Origin: Angiostrongylus vasorum
Taxonomy: Eukaryota > Nematoda > Chromadorea > Rhabditida > Metastrongylidae
Length of the DNA: 64,000 nucleotides
NCBI GenBank assembly: GCA_018806985.1
Contig: JADANN010000018.1
Location: 1,582,501 to 1,646,500 of the forward strand
Reading direction: 5' to 3'
Below are positions 37,273 to 48,196 of this stretch, piece after piece. Numbering within the stretch: the first letter of the stretch is position 1; each line of letters starts with the position of its first letter. The notes below the pieces were generated by a model, which made no database searches, was not told the DNA's origin, and was given only the letters and a program-made list of their open reading frames with translations. The position numbers were made by a program, and so were the translations under genes.

Positions 37273-37288
37273 TACATATATCCTATAG
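36413..37288 (+). mobile_element. Penelope-like element nested in an RTE copy
   Basis: Left end at 36413 (CTCAAAAGACCGACTTTCTA). Plus-strand GIY-YIG remnants run over 36470-36720 (SSGIIYLISYNACGEEYIG-type reading with indels). The arm with a degenerate hammerhead is at 37076-37112, followed by (CAA)n at 37122-37170 and a (TA)n tract at about 37226-37280. Flanking RTE homology is interrupted exactly here. Confidence 0.75.
37076..37112 (+). ncRNA. Decayed hammerhead-like motif
   Basis: AGCCT, CTGAGGA, AGGCAAAATCACC, GAGAAGTC, AGCC. Stem II and the GAAA core carry substitutions, so it is probably inactive. Confidence 0.35.
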
Positions 37289-37879
37289 TGTCCCGTATCA
37301 CGCAAGCGCTCTGACCTACGTCAACGATTTAGAATCAAGGAAGTTGTTCTGTGCACCAAACTATCGAAGATAAAGTGAACCGGCTACCTAATACGCAGTA
37401 TCGCCAACCGATGGACAAAAACCCTTAATGAGTGGATTCCTCGGGATGTTAGACGCACTGCGGGAAAACCACCGATCCGATGATCAGAGTTCTTCTCGAA
37501 AACCCCAAACGAAAGATATGATTCTCAACGAGTCCACAGAGAGAGCAGAACCCGCTGTGCCACTGTTACATGCGACAGGGAAAGATGGAAGATTTACTGG
37601 CGCCCGCTCGAGTCACTCGACGATGAACGGGATTACAGGTGACACAGGTGAATTGGAGACATTTTGTTGCAGACAATTTCCCCAATAATTTATCATGCAT
37701 TTTTGCATTTCGACAGAAAGGAAATGCTTTATGAATCTTGTTATTACTAGGTGGTAAATTTTAAGAGTATATATGCGAACTATCGCATGTTCATAGGACG
37801 AAATGGGTGGTTTTTCCACAAATAACAAACATTCCTCAAGATCTTCTACATTTTCTTAAATGAGTTGCTTGATGAGCGT

Positions 37880-38225
37880 ACAACAAAACTGAGAATGCAA
37901 TGAGATGAACAAAGAACGCTCAGCTCTATGCCTGTTTTCGACTCTACGATTTCCTCCACTTTAAGTCACCTCATGGAAACCTAACGACTATGTAAGAAGC
38001 ATTAAAGATCGTAAAGAGTTGCCGGACGTACAGTTCATTGGGCGATGTTGAGGGCATTCCGCGTAAATGAGAAAAGGAATCCGAAATTCTGACCTATGTC
38101 GACAATCTAAGACCAAAGACTCCACTATGTACGGCGAAATATCGGAGATCAGTTGGGCCGTACACATCATTGCATCATAAAGACAGTCAATGGACAGGAG
38201 CCACTGGAGACAAAGTCTCACAGGT
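37880..38225 (+). mobile_element. RTE 3' fragment
   Basis: Degenerate match to the region of the 6.3-9.3 kb copy around 8740-9020, including an ATGAACAAAGAACGC stretch, a CTGACCTATGTCGACAATC stretch and the following segment. Confidence 0.6.
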
Positions 38226-38414
38226 TGTCAAGCACACAGCATGAGGACCATATAGTCGAATCTGCACGGACACCTTGCAAAGAGAAAATAATGTTTTTTC
38301 ATGTCTCAAGCGCGCAATTTCCACTGAGCAACCCTGGAGAGCGACAATGACAAATGGAGATATTTCTGACGTCGATTACCAACGAGATAAGTGATGTAGA
38401 CGAACTGAACCACC

Positions 38415-38960
38415 ATGATCAAAATAGAGAACTACGAGAGAAGTACGAGAATAATCGGAACTGGACGGACGAATCATTCTTACTTTCATGCCGTTCGGTA
38501 CGACTTAAGAAGACTTCTCCCGGCTCTTGAGCAGTCAGCAGCCGCGCTCGTCGCCGTGGAGACGGCGAGGTCCCATGCATCCTCACGCTGCCGCTTCGTC
38601 CATCGCCGTCCTGCTCTTCGTCTCGACGTGAAAAAAAGTCAGCAGAAAGAGAAATTCCGGATCAGAGTTCGTTTTTGCCACTGTGGAACTTCCGTCACCA
38701 CTTTTTGTTTCTGCTCCCTTCAACTCCTTCTCTCCCTTCTAGTTTTAACTCTTCCACCTCTTCATGAATTTCATTCATCCTTATCGTCTCGTAGTTTGGA
38801 AAGAGGTGCTTTTCGCCAGTACTTTTCTTTATGTGGAGATCTTCCGCCTTCTAAGGCTTGCGTTGAATTCATGGTTTTGCTCGGTGTGGCAATTCAAAAG
38901 GTTAAATTTTATTTTACTTTTTACATAATGTATTCCTGTAGGAGTAACCAGAAAAGTTAA
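38415..38960 (+). CDS. Unrecognised 181-codon ORF in GC-rich stretch
   Basis: This is one of the longer open frames outside transposons. The middle (38500-38640) is unusually GC-rich and reads ALEQSAAALVAVETARSHAS; the C-terminal part has a hydrophobic run (LQLLLSLLVLTLPPL). It overlaps nothing recognised and lies about 330 bp upstream of the BBIP1 exon. It may be an upstream exon, a promoter or UTR CpG-rich stretch, or chance. I cannot assign a function. Confidence 0.2.
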   Translation: MIKIENYERSTRIIGTGRTNHSYFHAVRYDLRRLLPALEQSAAALVAVETARSHASSRCRFVHRRPALRLDVKKSQQKEKFRIRVRFCHCGTSVTTFCFCSLQLLLSLLVLTLPPLHEFHSSLSSRSLERGAFRQYFSLCGDLPPSKACVEFMVLLGVAIQKVKFYFTFYIMYSCRSNQKS

Positions 38961-39258
38961 AGTGGTAAATTATCGGACAATAATGGATTGTACCGAAAAA
39001 TAAAGAGGAAGATTATTTGCCATAATGTATAGACATCCATTGACTAATCAATATTATAGTGATTAATCTGTGAACAGTCAACTACTAATTCTTTTTTGTC
39101 TTTTTTATTTTATTACTTCTCACGCTTCAATATTCTCCCTCCCAATTATGATCGACCTTGTTGTTGTAGTTTTTCCAATAGATCTTTAACAGCCGTTGTA
39201 ACAACTAGTTTCTTTGCATATCGTGGTTTTCTTGCTTTGAAGATGTTTGTAGAAATTG

Positions 39259-39271
39259 TGGATTTGTACAG
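39259..39271 (+). promoter_or_regulatory. Probable spliced-leader trans-splice acceptor for BBIP1
   Basis: The sequence TTGTACAG ends at 39271, 14 bases before the BBIP1 ATG, after a T-rich stretch. In nematodes an acceptor this close to the start codon with no upstream coding exon usually receives a spliced leader. This is inferred from position and could be a cis acceptor. Confidence 0.45.
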
Positions 39272-39285
39272 ATTGGCCATCACCG

Positions 39286-39453
39286 ATGTCGAACCTTCGC
39301 GAAACACTCGGTGCCGTCGACGCGTTTCTGTTCAAGGACGAGGCGATGACACCAATTTTCTGCAAGCCGAAGCTGCTCCCGCTGAAAACGGTCAGTGTCC
39401 AGAAGCTGGACGCTATGCAGAAAGAGGCAAAATCTCGTGCCAGGGCTGAGGAG
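39286..39453 (+). CDS. BBIP1: BBSome-interacting protein 1 (BBIP1/BBIP10) homologue, first exon
   Basis: The 56-codon exon begins ATG at 39286 and contains FCKPKLLPLKTVSVQKLDAM, the diagnostic conserved block of BBIP1, preceded by a short acidic N-terminus (LFKDEAMTP) and followed by KEAKSRARAEE. Human BBIP1 is a small protein of about 90 residues that helps assemble the BBSome, the coat complex trafficking membrane proteins in cilia. The exon ends in phase 0 at GAG/GTGAGG (39454). The frame stays open to a stop at 39562-39564, so retention would give a 92-residue protein with an unrelated tail. No second exon was recognised. A TGTACAG acceptor ends 14 bases upstream of the ATG and probably marks spliced-leader addition. 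Confidence 0.85.
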
Positions 39454-39639
39454 GTGAGGTGCTTCATCTGTTCCCAGCTTAGGGCATTAGCGTTCACGTT
39501 GAAGTGTCGAGAAAGCTCAAAGCAAAAAGCTCAGAGCTGGTTTCTGGATCATCAGGACATTTGAGGAATTGGAAACCATACGATTTTCTAGAAGAGGCCT
39601 TGCTGTATATATTCTTTTGGTTACGTAATTTTTAGCTGT

Positions 39640-39900
39640 AGCTAGAGGCGCTCTGCAATACACACGGCTTCAATCTCGCGTCCATTTCTAACCAAGTTTT
39701 CCATCTCTCCGGGGTCTCTAGATTGGAACCGGAGGTGCCTTAGAGGATACAAGAATTGATTCGATACATCAGTGGGCCATGGCGAGTCATTGGAAAGGCC
39801 ATATATGCACTCAGTCACCTATAACGATGCTCGATAACGTGAGTGCATGACGCATTCTTTAGGGATTGATCAATGAGGACAGCTTCATCCTTCTTAATAT
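39640..39900 (+). repeat. SINE family 1 copy
   Basis: Forward copy from TAGAGGCGCTCTGCAATAC to GGGATTGATCAATGAGGAC, just downstream of the BBIP1 exon. Confidence 0.6.
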
Positions 39901-40904
39901 TTTAAAATTTCCAACCTAAGAGCGCAGTTGTAAACGTGAACGATGCATGTGTATCACCATCTTGTTCTTTTGGTAGGAATTCTGCTTGTTCAATGGTTTT
40001 CGTTTTCGAAATATGAGATTTGATGCAAAAAGAAACATGAAATAACTATGTCTGATGGGGAACCAGAAAATAAGAACTTAATCTTCATTGAACAAAATAA
40101 CTTACATCTTAAAGGCCGAGATCTGCAGATTTCAAGTTCTTTTGTCCCAAATAATAGTAATTCAATATAAGCTGAGATATGCCGGTTTGGTGTTGAGACG
40201 TTATCATTTTCGGGTCGAATGCAGTGCATGCTGGGTGTCATATTTTAATGTGGACACGGTGTGTCAATTCGTCAGATGCTGTTCGAGAATTTTCATTCCG
40301 TCTTGGATCTCCAATGTATATCGCATCTATTTGTTCCATTCAATACTCCAAAGCAGCTACAACTGCGCGAAAAAGTCGAGTTTTATAGCTTTAGCAGTGG
40401 AAGAGACTAAATGACAAACCCTTCCTCTTTCACTCTAGCGTTTTTCATGTAGTACACGGAAGCTCCTTCACACGTATGTGACCCTTTAATCGGTCTTGTT
40501 CATTAATGCACTAGTTATCTAGAAAATCGCGGTTTGCAAGGGTAGAGAACGCAGAAAGATCTGATTTCTAGAAGAAGTACCGTTCATTAAAGTAGTACTG
40601 GATTTACTCACTGATCACAGTTTTTAGCCTACGAGCTATGTCAATGTTTTGGAAATGTCCCACACCTTTGATTCATAAGTAGGGTTGTTCTAACGGATGA
40701 CTTTGATCTGAAGGACGATCCCGATCTTGATCTAACGAATGTCCATAAAGGGCGACTTGAGGAGAAGTCAATGCGCTCTTTTTAACTGACGAGCCTGCTA
40801 CTTTCTGTTAAACAGTGCAGCGGAAAGATTTTTAATTTGCAGGCTTATTTACATAGGACATCAGTCGACTTCAAACCACTATAAACTGGGACTCACCTAA
40901 TTCA
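39901..40904. other. Intergenic sequence after BBIP1
   Basis: A 108-codon plus frame (40088-40414) and an antisense frame are present but unrecognised. A second BBIP1 exon would be expected near here; I cannot identify it. Confidence 0.35.
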
Positions 40905-41130
40905 TTAGTCAGTGGGGAACGGACGCGCTATTGTCCTTTCCGGGGAGTAACGCGTTCACCACCACACCATGCGGGTCCTTCGTTTCGCCTGTCTCTCAGC
41001 GATTTCTACCGATCTTTTTGCCATCAGCAATCACCCGTCAACGAGATTGAAGAACAAGACCCTTCGTTGAAGTTATATTTCGCAATATACCCTGCCATCA
41101 ACAAGACTAGGCAGTAAGTAAAAAGGTTAA
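40905..41130 (+). repeat. SINE family 2 copy
   Basis: Near-consensus core (GGGAACGGACGCGCTATTGT, TTCACCACCACACCATGCGG), with the tail CCTGCCATCAACAAGACTAGG. It abuts the 41.1 kb RTE copy. Confidence 0.7.
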
Positions 41131-41139
41131 AATTGTCAT

Positions 41140-43015
41140 TAGTCAGTTTTTGGAAAGATGTCATTCTTGATAATATCGACGAGTAATACGATCGGCTCAT
41201 TAAACATCTTCGCGTTAGCGTTATGAATTCTGAGAGTTCGGAGCTCACCAAGAGACGTCTGTCTCCGGAAACAGTGGAGCTGGTAGTCCAACGTGGAATA
41301 GCATGAGCTACAGGAAACTGCCAACTCACTGCCGAACTTACAAAACAATGCGGCAGCAATTACGATCAATGCTGCAGAGACTGGGAGAAGCATTGGCAAA
41401 GCCCACCAAAATTTCTTCAATTACAAAACCAAGAAGGCTGCACTCCGACGCCTGGGTGGAACAGTTTCAGCGTCCAGAAATGCAATAGAGAAAATCATTC
41501 ACGAATAGTACTTAGATCCCTTCAACAACCACGTCCTCCTTCCCTCATATTAAATAAACGAGGATGGATATGTTTTACCACTGGTTCTCCCTTCCAAAAT
41601 CTGACATGCCATTTCAGTGGTGAAAAATCGAATAGCATCAGGTCCGGAGAGGATAAGATTTTAACTTGAAGAAGCCTTCGCCAGTTCTCGTAAACACACT
41701 GGTTCAGCTCTTTACACGCTATTGTTCACGAAGGGCGACCATTACGATATCGGCAACTACCGCACGATCTGCTTGCTCTCTATCGTCTACGAGCTGTTCA
41801 CTGCAGTCATCCTAAAGAAGATTCACAGAACACTCGAAGAAGGACAGCCGTGTAAGCAAACGGGGTTTCAAAAAGGATTCAGTACGATGGGCCACATCCA
41901 CGCGACAACAAGACTCACTGAAGTATCGCGAGAGTACAAAAAGACCGCTCTGTCTCACTTTAATCGATTTCCCGTGATAATCAGGGGGTCCCTTCTCAGT
42001 ACACAAAGGTTCTTCGTGAGTTATACAAGGATTTCACAACCAAGATATCAGCATTCTACAACGATGTCAACATCGACGTCAAAAGAGGGGTTAGGCAAGG
42101 CGATACCATTTCGCGAAAATTATTCATCGCCACCCTCGAGAACATCATGCGAACACTGAAGTGGGATCACGTGGGAGTGAATGTCGGTGGTCGGTAATTG
42201 CACCACCTTCGCTTTGTTAAAGACATCGTTCTTACAACACCAAACATTAGCTGAGCGGAACGAATGCTTGCCGACTTTGATAAAGCCTGTGGAAAGATTG
42301 GTCTTCGACTAAATGCCACAAAAACGATCTTCATGAGAAACGGAATGGTTGCGTATATTCACGCTTAAAGAAATAAATATCGCTGAATGCTCCACTTACA
42401 TCTATTTAGGTTGGGAAATCAACGTGATTTATGACTGAGCTCCACAGGAGTTCGCGGGTGGCTGGGGCTGATCTGAAGGGCATCGAGGAAGTGGTGGAGA
42501 GGACAAAACACCCAACTGCGTGCCTACCTTTTCGACTCCGCGACTCTTCCTGTCTTAATGTATGCCCCAGAAACCTACTCTGTTCGTGAGCAGGATGAAA
42601 TATCACTCGGCGTTAAAGAACGCGCAATCGAAAGGGCGATTCTAGAAGTATCCCTTACCACGCAAGTGAAAGAGGAGATCTGCAGCTCTAATCTACGTTA
42701 AAGATCAATAATCAAGGACGCCGCTCTATATGCAAAACTGTGGTGGGCCGGACATATGCGTATAAACGACAACCGATGGACACGGGCCATTAGTGACTGG
42801 ATTCCTGGGGATTTAAAAACATGCTGCAGGAAGACCACCGACTCGATGGTCGGGGTTCTTCACGAAAAGCCTAGAAAAAAGATATGATGCTCGACGAGTC
42901 CCTAGAGCGAGCAGAACCCACTGGGCCACTCTTGCACACTGTGGCAAAAATGAAAGGTTTATTGGCGCCCGCCCGAGTCACTCGACGATCAATGGGACGA
43001 CAGGTGAGATTTGGT
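41140..43015 (+). mobile_element. Second, heavily decayed RTE copy
   Basis: Matches the 6.3-9.3 kb copy from its linker region onwards. At 41722-42159 the frame reads DIGNYRTICLLSIVYELFT and ETGFQKGFSTMGHIHATTRL-like sequence. Later pieces give RQLHHLRF-like sequence near 42190, LRAHLF-like sequence near 42520, and the 3' tail to 43012. Many stops and indels. A SINE (40905-41130) directly abuts its left end. Confidence 0.8.
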
Positions 43016-43687
43016 ACAGATGAAGCTGCCACTCTTTCATATTTTGGCCGAATAATGCCGTCGTTATGTCCAGGTTCGATCAGGCGCAGTCATTGAATGA
43101 TTTCTGTTTAAGGTACCTCCTGATCCGACACCGTCACAAGAAACAAAGGTCGACATATGGACTGCAGACGACTGAAACGAATAGATAAAAACCACAAGCA
43201 GCTGTGTTTGGTAGAATGAATTCATTGTACTGACAAAAACGATACAATTTAAATGAAAAGCCAGCCACAGAGGAGTGCACCAAAATTTTGCATTGTTTAA
43301 ATAAATGAAGTTTGCAACCTATGTTCCTTTTTTCTTTCAGTGGCAGAAATTTCGCTGGAATTAATGTTGAGCAGATCAGTGAGTGTTTCAAAAAATTTCG
43401 GACCTTGGCAAATTCGGTTCTGATTATTTTGACTTCGGTATTTTAAGGTTATGTTAGTCCTGTATTTTATCTATGAACCCACTGATAGAAGGGATGGTGG
43501 TTTCACACTTACGACTACTTGCAAATGCTATCGGAACGAAAATACAGCGTTTTATTGCAGTTGTTTTTACCATAGTGGATACAGTTCAAAGCACAACAGC
43601 TCAGATTGTTGGTGACCTTTATAGCTGGTTTACCTTTTCAGGAACTGTCAACACTCTTCTGTCAAGTCTTCTAAGCATATGTATATT

Positions 43688-43691
<4 letters not shown>

Positions 43692-43734
<43 letters not shown>
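43692..43734. repeat. (TA)n microsatellite
   Basis: A TA run of about 40 bp after GTACA, in sequence with no recognised gene. Confidence 0.9.
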
Positions 43735-43736
<2 letters not shown>

Positions 43737-46685
43737 ATTAATTAGATAGTCGGATGGATGCCGACGAAGTTTTCATCTGTTCCAGCCGCCGGAACGAGCT
43801 GTCGATTTCTACTTGATTGAATGTATCGGACATAGTATTTCTAGTCTACAGTATTTGCGTCAATGTCTGGACGTGGGGTCGATGGTCTACGAATCTTGCA
43901 TCGGCAAATCGCTTAAGCGGCTTACCTCATTCCCGAGATTTTCGCCTGTGTTCCAGCTTTCTGGTATTGAATCGTCGAAGTTTGTTGAAACTTTCTTATC
44001 TCACTTGGGTGACAAGGGAAAGTGTGCACATTAAACCTTGGTAACGAATTCGATAAAACCGAATGATCATCCTGTTTAAGATCGCCCAGGTTTCCGAGGC
44101 TTTTAGCCGCCGTAAGGCAGGAAAGATCTTGGCGTGTAAAAGGGAGCACGGAGTCGTATGGCCCTATTCGTCTTCAGAACGTCCTTGATGGCTTTGCAAT
44201 CTCTGGGCAGGGCTTTCTGCTGTCCAAACCAACTCGGTTATTGCATTGACTTCTCAGCACAATAGCTTAGAGATAGCTTGGATATTCAGATAAATTTCCC
44301 ATTCATTGCAAACGGAGATCGGAAAAAGAATGAGCGTGTCATGAACATCTTTTTTCTTCAGTCGACGATCGTTCTTAAGACAGTAATCTTTGAAATCATT
44401 CACATTTACTCGGTCTGGCTGGTAAGATGATGTTGTCGAAGTGATATCAGCAGCAATGCGAAGATGATGTAGCTATTGGTCATGCAATAACCTATAATAT
44501 ACTATCAAACTCATGTTTTCCGTTTCCAGTTTTCATCGCGTCCTCGAAAGTTGTGTCATAGAAAATGGATTACATGTCGTCGCCTAGTTGAGCCTCTATT
44601 TTTTATGACATTGACAATGTTGTTGAAAAACGGTGAGCTTCTTACTGGGTAGCCCATGAAGGATATATCTTTGGTGAACCTGGAGACGTCTCTAGTCCAA
44701 AAATTATAGCTTTCTTTTTCTGAACTAAATTAGAGAACTTTTTAATCGATGGAAGTGATATAAAAATTTCATCTTTGTGATTGTTTTTCACTATCCTCGG
44801 AGTGTGTTCAATCGTGTTTTTACTTGCTTGTTAGTATGAAACGTCATTAATCCAATGTTTTCCCGATTCCTATGAAAACAGCTTAAACGAAGAGCTTATG
44901 GACAAATGGCCATAACGAAAGTTTTGCAAATTTTGCTGACACCAACTTCTTTCTTGTGCAGTTACGCGCTGGTTTCCCATTGGGAACTTCGTATTCTGGT
45001 AGGTAAGTCGAGCAGCGTGATTGCGGGAACTGTGTGTGGGTGTGCCAAGTGTTGGTTTCTTAACTAAGCGAGAGGATGACATGTTGGACGTGGGGACGCG
45101 AAACCACTGGAATATATGTACTCTTGCTTTTCTGAGTGAACGAGAGAGTAAATATGGTGGTCAAGAGATCCAAGGACGTGGATAGCCTTTCTCCAGGCAT
45201 TTTGGATTCTCCGGATTCAGTTTTTAATTGCGATGTCAATGGGGGGGGAATACTTCAACCTACTAATGAGCCTTCGACGTGAGTTATGACTATCGATGAT
45301 TTTCGATTTCTTGTCTTCCTCGTCGCTGTGTTGCATGAGGCTTCCTTATTTACTGTCAATATTGTAGAAGAAAAGTGGTGTTTTTCCAAAACTAGCTGAA
45401 GTGGACGGGAGCAAATTAACGACGGCTTTAGATCTCTATTTTCTAGCACTCTGATGCTTTCTTCCTTTCCGAGGAAGAAAAAAAGTGTCGTGGTGAAGGA
45501 AGTGATTGTCTGATCCCATGTTGAACTCTATAACGACAACGAAATCGGTTATAGAAAGGCTTCTAGTTACGGTGATGAATTTTCTCACCTCATTATGGTG
45601 CTCTCTGATGGAAGTCTCCACTTTCAGTAACCGTAAATATCCGATCCACCTTAGGTGTTAGGGAGGAATCATCACTTGTGTTTAAACTCGAGTTGGATCC
45701 TTACAATTCGTCTCTGATCACAAGTTCTTTCATCAAGAGCAAACGGTGACTTTAAATCCGATGCAGCAACGTGAAGCTGTACTCATCCATGATACCAATT
45801 TTTGTTCTCTAGTGACCCGAGAGAGCGCTTAAAATGATTTCATTCGTATTTCGCTACTTTGATCCACCCAATCTGCGCATCAGTCGTTTGGAAAGCTCAA
45901 AAAAGCATATTGTAGCTGCTAGTGGAAAATAGGCCTTCGAGTCAGTACTCGGCATCGTATATTCACTAGCTTTTAGCAGAATGCTCGACTTCGTGAGAAG
46001 ACGCCACGCGGGACTTTTCGTTGTTGTCACAGAGCAATATCTCAAACTTGAGTAATTAAACCTTTAATACACAAATACAACATCAATTACATAATAGTAA
46101 CGATGGAGAACTAATGGTAGATGAATGACGTGAGTTAAAGTTATGAGGTGCTAAGGCTGGTAGTGAAGTGAGGCTAACAACGAGATAATGGCATTCGAAT
46201 ATTACTATACCATTAATAAGTAATTAACACGATTACATTAACAGTAATAACGAATAATTACCAAGAAGTAACCGTTGGTTAGCCGTGAGCGATGCCGCGT
46301 CGCGTCTATCCGCGGCCGGCGCGGCGGCTGAGGTAGACAGTATGCTGAGGGCGGAGGAAGGAGACTGTATGCTGAGGCGGAGAGGGATACAGACGGGCCG
46401 TATTTCCGGCTGAGCTATGATTTCAATATTACAGCGATGAGGTGCACTTTAGTGGATCAATGAGGACCGTAAGTGATGAGTCATCTACGGAACACAGTCA
46501 GGCGGCTGGTCGTGGATAACGCTATGTAAGCAACGTGAAGTTTGAGCATCGATGGGTGCCACCATTGCCTAAGAGTCAAGGGCCACTATGATAATGGCTG
46601 GAAACTGATAAGCCTATAGCGGCTTAACAGAATACACAGCATAAGTTGGCCGCTCAGCGGCCTTGTACGCATGGCGTACCGTGTG

Positions 46686-46834
46686 GGAGGAATGGTACAC
46701 GCCACCGATGGCGTTGCAGACAGAACGCATTTTAGTATAGCCGCCGCTACTGACAACGCACCGCAGATCAATTGATAAACAATGAACAGTGACACTAGGA
46801 TGAGGAAGAGGACGATGATGACGATACACTGAGC
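46686..46834 (-). CDS. Candidate membrane-segment exon
   Basis: On the minus strand, after a CCAGCTCAG acceptor, the frame reads CIVIIVLFLILVSLFIVYQL followed by ICGALSVAAAILKC, a strong predicted transmembrane helix, with a GTACGC donor at the end. No family is recognised. The plus strand nearby (46850-47221) is open too, so this segment needs transcript evidence. Confidence 0.3.
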
Positions 46835-46849
46835 TGGTGGGAAACGTGA

Positions 46850-47221
46850 CGTAGTGACGATGATGCGAAGTTAACGCGCAATTCGCAACTGTCATTCAAT
46901 AATGATATGATGAGTCCAATGTACAGCAATGACTATGTGCAGTATGACTTAACAACTACGATAATCTACATTGGTGACACACGAGATCAATACGGTACAG
47001 ATCTAGAAAGCGAACGAGCCCTGACAGGCTCGAACCAGGATAACATTCACGAAGCTATTTATATGCTTCCGGAGAAGGCGGTATTTGGCACAGGTCCAGC
47101 ATCATTACCGAAAACATCCGTCGGCTACCTCTCCATATCCTCTCAAAATCCTAAGGTCAGCTGGCAGACGACTGCTCTCGCAAGCATCCTCATTCTCATC
47201 TTGTTATTGTACGCACGATAA
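46850..47221 (+). CDS. Unrecognised ORF with C-terminal hydrophobic tail
   Basis: Open from a stop at 46847 to a stop at 47219-47221, with ATG at 46907. The reading contains YGTDLESERALTGSNQDN, then SVGYLSISSQNPKVSW, and ends TTALASILILILLLYAR, a hydrophobic tail that could anchor a membrane or act as a GPI signal. No homologue is recognised. It could be the last exon of an unknown gene or part of a degraded element. Confidence 0.27.
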   Translation, partial: RSDDDAKLTRNSQLSFNNDMMSPMYSNDYVQYDLTTTIIYIGDTRDQYGTDLESERALTGSNQDNIHEAIYMLPEKAVFGTGPASLPKTSVGYLSISSQNPKVSWQTTALASILILILLLYAR

Positions 47222-47248
47222 CTTTTGGACAGTAATAACAAACAACAA

Positions 47249-47340
47249 GTTCAGATTCTAAGAATAGGTTTGCATAACAATACTGTTTACAGCGGTTCAG
47301 ATTCTAAGAATAGATTTGCATAACAATACTGTTTACAGCG
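47249..47340 (+). repeat. 46-bp tandem duplication
   Basis: Two adjacent copies of a 46-bp unit beginning GTTCAGATTCTAAGAATAG and ending TACTGTTTACAGCG; they differ at one position. Confidence 0.93.
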
Positions 47341-47937
47341 ATCAAAGTTCCTTAGGATGGGATCAAGATATTTACGTTCTACGACATTTGCTAGGTAACT
47401 TGAGAAAAACTGATATGACACTTATTTCCGAAACATACAGTCATACAAAGATAGAAATAGATATAGAAGAAAAATAGAAACTATTCTGGGAATAGCTGCT
47501 ATAAAGCATTCATTTTCTGTGTGAAATCCTTTACTTTGAAGACTTCATTTACGAGCATGTTCCCGTATTTTCGCGGACGGCAATGTCCATTCACGGCTGG
47601 CTTGTAGAGTTTTTCCTGTGCCAATATAAGGCTTGTCGGTTAAATGGAACCATGGACCGCTTCCCCATATAGGGAAAAAAGGATGTGTCGGATATGATTC
47701 GCGTTTATGCTAGGATATATGCATAAATAGAATTTTCGTATGCAGAAGTTAGCTTTTAAAGTTCAGAACATGAGGCCATTTTTTCTTAGCATTCAATCCC
47801 ATATACGCCTCCTCAAATTGTTCAGTGTGGCTTTTACACGGTTTGTGATAGCAGCCTCGTCTATGATTCACTATGCATCTCAATGGATGACAGAAATTAA
47901 GAATTACTTCACCATAATTTCTTTAAAACAATGAAAA

Positions 47938-48196
47938 GATAGAGCTTTCGGCGTTGGTCACTCCTAGAGGGACGTGCCACGCATTCGACTTCAGTAAGCA
48001 TCGTTAGAAGTGATTGAATGCGGTCTGTACACTCGCCCTGTATCATGGTTTACGGTGGCTTGTCTTTGTGTCAAAACAGCGCTGCTGTGCCTCCAGACAA
48101 GTGCAAAAGCAATTTTCCGGCCTCGTAGGGATGGAATGCTTTATCAAGCAGATAAGTATTTCGGAGCACCTTTAACCACTGCGCTACACACGTCCA
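47938..48196 (-). repeat. SINE family 1 copy
   Basis: Reverse copy with worn middle: GAGCTTTCGGCGTTGGTCAC, then CCTTTAACCACTGCGCTAC. Confidence 0.6.

Larger units (their letters stand above)
35805..37640 (+). mobile_element. RTE RT fragment split by a Penelope-like insertion
   Basis: 35805-36412 corresponds to RT after motif A (ENVMRTS, then VDGRQLHHVRFADEIVLVTT; the FADD box reads FADE). Homology stops at 36412 and resumes at about 37289, running to about 37640 (IANRWTKTLNEWIPRDV-like sequence). The missing junction matches the region around 8880 of the better copy, so the 36413-37288 segment was inserted into this element. Confidence 0.75.
43016..46849. other. Unassigned region
   Basis: Apart from the (TA)n tract and the candidate membrane exon, no gene is recognised. 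At 43.8-46.0 kb the minus strand has several 60-75-codon pieces (for example 44149-43922 and 46045-45854) with protein-like composition, which might be shattered retroelement gag/pol, but I cannot name the family. 46280-46400 is unusually GC- and CpG-rich for this window. Confidence 0.35.

Noticed and set aside
37059..37373. Open frame with a poly-Gln tract that could suggest a polyQ regulator
   Set aside because: The Gln run is the (CAA)n part of a Penelope-like terminal arm, followed by a (TA)n tract.
45854..46045. Possible BEL/Pao-type pol fragment on the minus strand
   Set aside because: Only a vague resemblance over about 60 residues with no catalytic motif; not enough to name.
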